A stretch of DNA of 64,000 nt from Planomicrobium soli (GTDB lineage: Bacteria; Bacillota; Bacilli; Bacillales_A; Planococcaceae). Under the pieces are notes generated by a model, which was not told the origin of the DNA, did not search any database, and saw nothing but the letters and a program-made list of their open reading frames with translations. Shown here piece by piece: positions 62,692 to 64,000 of the stretch; the first letter of the stretch is position 1, and every line of letters starts with the position of its first letter. The DNA lies in contig NZ_PYAT01000003.1 in NCBI RefSeq assembly GCF_003014655.1, positions 248,001-312,000 of the forward strand, written 5' to 3'. Both the position numbers and the translations under genes were made by a program.

Positions 62692-63391
62692 CTTGCAACA
62701 CCTCTTCTACAAGTTTGATCTTCTCGAGCAGCTCTTTCTTCTTCTCTGTGGTTTCAGCCGTTTCGGCAGCATTGTCTATCGCTTCTACAATTTTTTTCCA
62801 CTGGCTGCATTCTCGCTGCCATTTTTCCTGAAAGACAGAAGAAAATTCTTCGATTAAGTTTGGTCCCATTAAGAGTTCTCTTGGCGAAAAGGAAATCGGG
62901 TGTGTGGCGGGTTCCAGAACAAGGATTTCATAAATTTTATCATTTTCTTTTAAAATTTCCTCTTCCGCAATTGCCCAACCATTTTCTTGTGCCCATTCAC
63001 GGATCGCTTTGGCGTGGACATTGGGTTGTAAGATCAGCCGTTCTACGCCAACTAAGCGCTCGGCACCTGCATCAAGAATCGAGCGAATCAATGGACCGCC
63101 CATGCCAGCGATCGTCACTGCCGTAATCCCATCCGCTTGTTCCACCGCGTCCAAGCCGCTAGCCAGCCTAACTTTGATTTGGCTTTCCAACTGTTCCTGC
63201 CGAACTTGTTTCCGGGCAGATTCGTATGGTCCTTTTACTACTTCTCCTGCAACCGCACGGCGCGCCTTGCCTGTCAACACCAAGTAGCAAGGCAAATAGG
63301 CGTGGTCGCTGCCGATATCTGCCACGATAGAATCTGCCGGCACATGGGCTGCTACCCGCATAAGCCGCTCGGATAATTGTTGTGCATTCAT
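62678..63391 (-). CDS. trmK: tRNA (adenine(22)-N(1))-methyltransferase
   Basis: 237 residues from the ATG at 63391 (MNAQQLSERLMRVAAHVPAD), after AGGAGGATTTAC. The SAM-binding motif is SIVADIGSDHAYLPCYLV, with ITAVTIAGMGGPLIRSIL as the NPPY-like segment. The C-terminal third (about 160-237) is a coiled-coil domain as in B. subtilis TrmK/YqfN. It methylates A22 of bacterial tRNAs. Operon with the NIF3 gene. Confidence 0.93.
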   Translation of the reverse strand: MNAQQLSERLMRVAAHVPADSIVADIGSDHAYLPCYLVLTGKARRAVAGEVVKGPYESARKQVRQEQLESQIKVRLASGLDAVEQADGITAVTIAGMGGPLIRSILDAGAERLVGVERLILQPNVHAKAIREWAQENGWAIAEEEILKENDKIYEILVLEPATHPISFSPRELLMGPNLIEEFSSVFQEKWQRECSQWKKIVEAIDNAAETAETTEKKKELLEKIKLVEEVLQGENT

Positions 63392-63412
63392 GTAAATCCT
63401 CCTAATCAACAG

Positions 63413-63447
63413 AAAACCCCTAGCTCCGGAAGAACTAAGGGTTTTTT
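63413..63447 (-). terminator. Terminator after cccA
   Basis: AAAACCCCTAG (63413-63423) and CTAAGGGTTTT (63435-63445) pair with one mismatch; lies just past the cccA stop on the minus strand. Confidence 0.8.
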
Positions 63448-63451
63448 GATA

Positions 63452-63850
63452 CTATTCGAGTGACAAGACCCACTCAGCCATTGCTGGAATGTTTTCGCCT
63501 TCAACAAGTCCGCCTGGCATTGCGCCTTTACCATTTGCAAGTATGTCTTCAATCGCCGCTTGGTCAAGTTCTGTTCCTACTAATGAAGGACCTACTCCGC
63601 CTTCATAGCTTGAACCGTGACAAGAAACGCAGCTTTGTTGAGCTTGTGCTTCAGGATCGAATTCAGTTGACTCCGGGCTTCCGCCGTCGCCTTCTGGAGC
63701 AGCGCTGCCGCCTTCTTCTCCTGCATGTTGTTCTTCGCCTTGGCTGGCAATCTCTTCTTTGTTGTTAACTCCTTCTAATGATAAGAAGAAAATCAGGCCA
63801 ATACCAAATGCCATGATTAAGATATAAGGTACAATTGCATTTTTTTGCAT
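63452..63850 (-). CDS. cccA: Membrane-anchored cytochrome c-550
   Basis: 132 residues. One N-terminal membrane anchor (AIVPYILIMAFGIGLIFFLS) leads to an acidic Gly/Glu linker (residues about 33-72) and a C-terminal heme domain. CVSCHG binds heme covalently, and the Met in GAMPGGLVEG is the likely axial ligand. It faces the outside and carries electrons in the respiratory chain. ATG at 63850 follows GAGGAGGGTAACGG. Position next to trmK matches B. subtilis cccA. Confidence 0.94.
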   Translation of the reverse strand: MQKNAIVPYILIMAFGIGLIFFLSLEGVNNKEEIASQGEEQHAGEEGGSAAPEGDGGSPESTEFDPEAQAQQSCVSCHGSSYEGGVGPSLVGTELDQAAIEDILANGKGAMPGGLVEGENIPAMAEWVLSLE

Positions 63851-64000
63851 CCGTTACCCTCCTCTGCTAAGTTCTGCATATGATAGTATTCGTATCAATC
63901 ATTATTGTACTGTATTATTGGCAAAACGCAAAGTGTAAAAGGGCAACTTTCACCGCTTTGTGACAAATTCAGTAATTTAACAGCCGATTTGCCGTGCAAT

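Overview
The window is a low-to-moderate GC Firmicutes chromosome, best matched to the Planococcaceae (Planococcus/Planomicrobium-like). The evidence is Bacillus-type gene order (yqf-yqg-yqh region) and Bacillus-type regulatory sites. The spoIIIA operon, which sits between efp and accB in spore formers, is absent, which suggests a non-sporulating lineage. No taxonomic search could be run, so the genus is an inference.

Layout: 1-5993 holds tlyA (partial), dxs, ispA, xseB, xseA, folD and nusB, all on the minus strand. 5994-6623 carries a 196-bp tandem repeat. 6624-11097 holds an Asp23-family gene, accC, accB, efp, an Xaa-Pro peptidase and aroQ. 11277-13835 is a B12-dependent ribonucleotide reductase (nrdJ) with NrdR-box-like palindromes upstream. 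14244-19550 holds a Cys-less rhodanese, an unknown gene, and gcvT-gcvPA-gcvPB behind a tandem glycine riboswitch and terminator. 19680-38239 is aroK plus the comG competence pilus operon, which is split by a mobile element. 38716-43230 holds small conserved membrane proteins, a metallo-hydrolase, an LtaS-like synthase, yqgQ, 5-FTHF cyclo-ligase and rpmG. 43395-53851 is the phosphate block (pstS-C-A-B-phoU, a PBP, sodA, a DUF456 protein, an NptA-type Na/Pi symporter, a DUF1189 protein), with clear PhoP boxes before pstS and in the symporter/DUF1189 intergenic region. 53985-63850 holds ispG, a nucleotidase, zur-znuB-znuC with a Zur box, nfo, cshB, ispH, a NIF3 protein, trmK and cccA.

The main accessory feature is a roughly 14.33-kb AT-rich element at 21712-36046, inserted within comGC. 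Its ends share the 6-bp core GCTTTG. Precise removal of one core copy rejoins an intact, in-frame 105-residue ComGC. The element encodes a large serine recombinase next to the left end, a second small serine resolvase, a GIY-YIG protein, a Rep-like protein, an HNH-like protein, a DUF4393 (Abi-alpha) protein, a membrane-anchored triple-repeat Ltp protein of the superinfection-exclusion type, three membrane proteins of unknown role and a lipoprotein. It also holds a C-terminal remnant of a phage terminase large subunit and other broken reading frames. It therefore looks like a decayed prophage or phage satellite that has kept its recombinase and probable phage-exclusion genes. While inserted it should block the competence pilus, and excision could restore it.

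The core genes cover isoprenoid synthesis by the MEP route (dxs, ispA, ispG, ispH), one-carbon metabolism (folD, gcv, 5-FTHF cyclo-ligase), the start of fatty-acid synthesis (accB, accC), phosphate and zinc supply, and DNA repair (nfo, xseAB).
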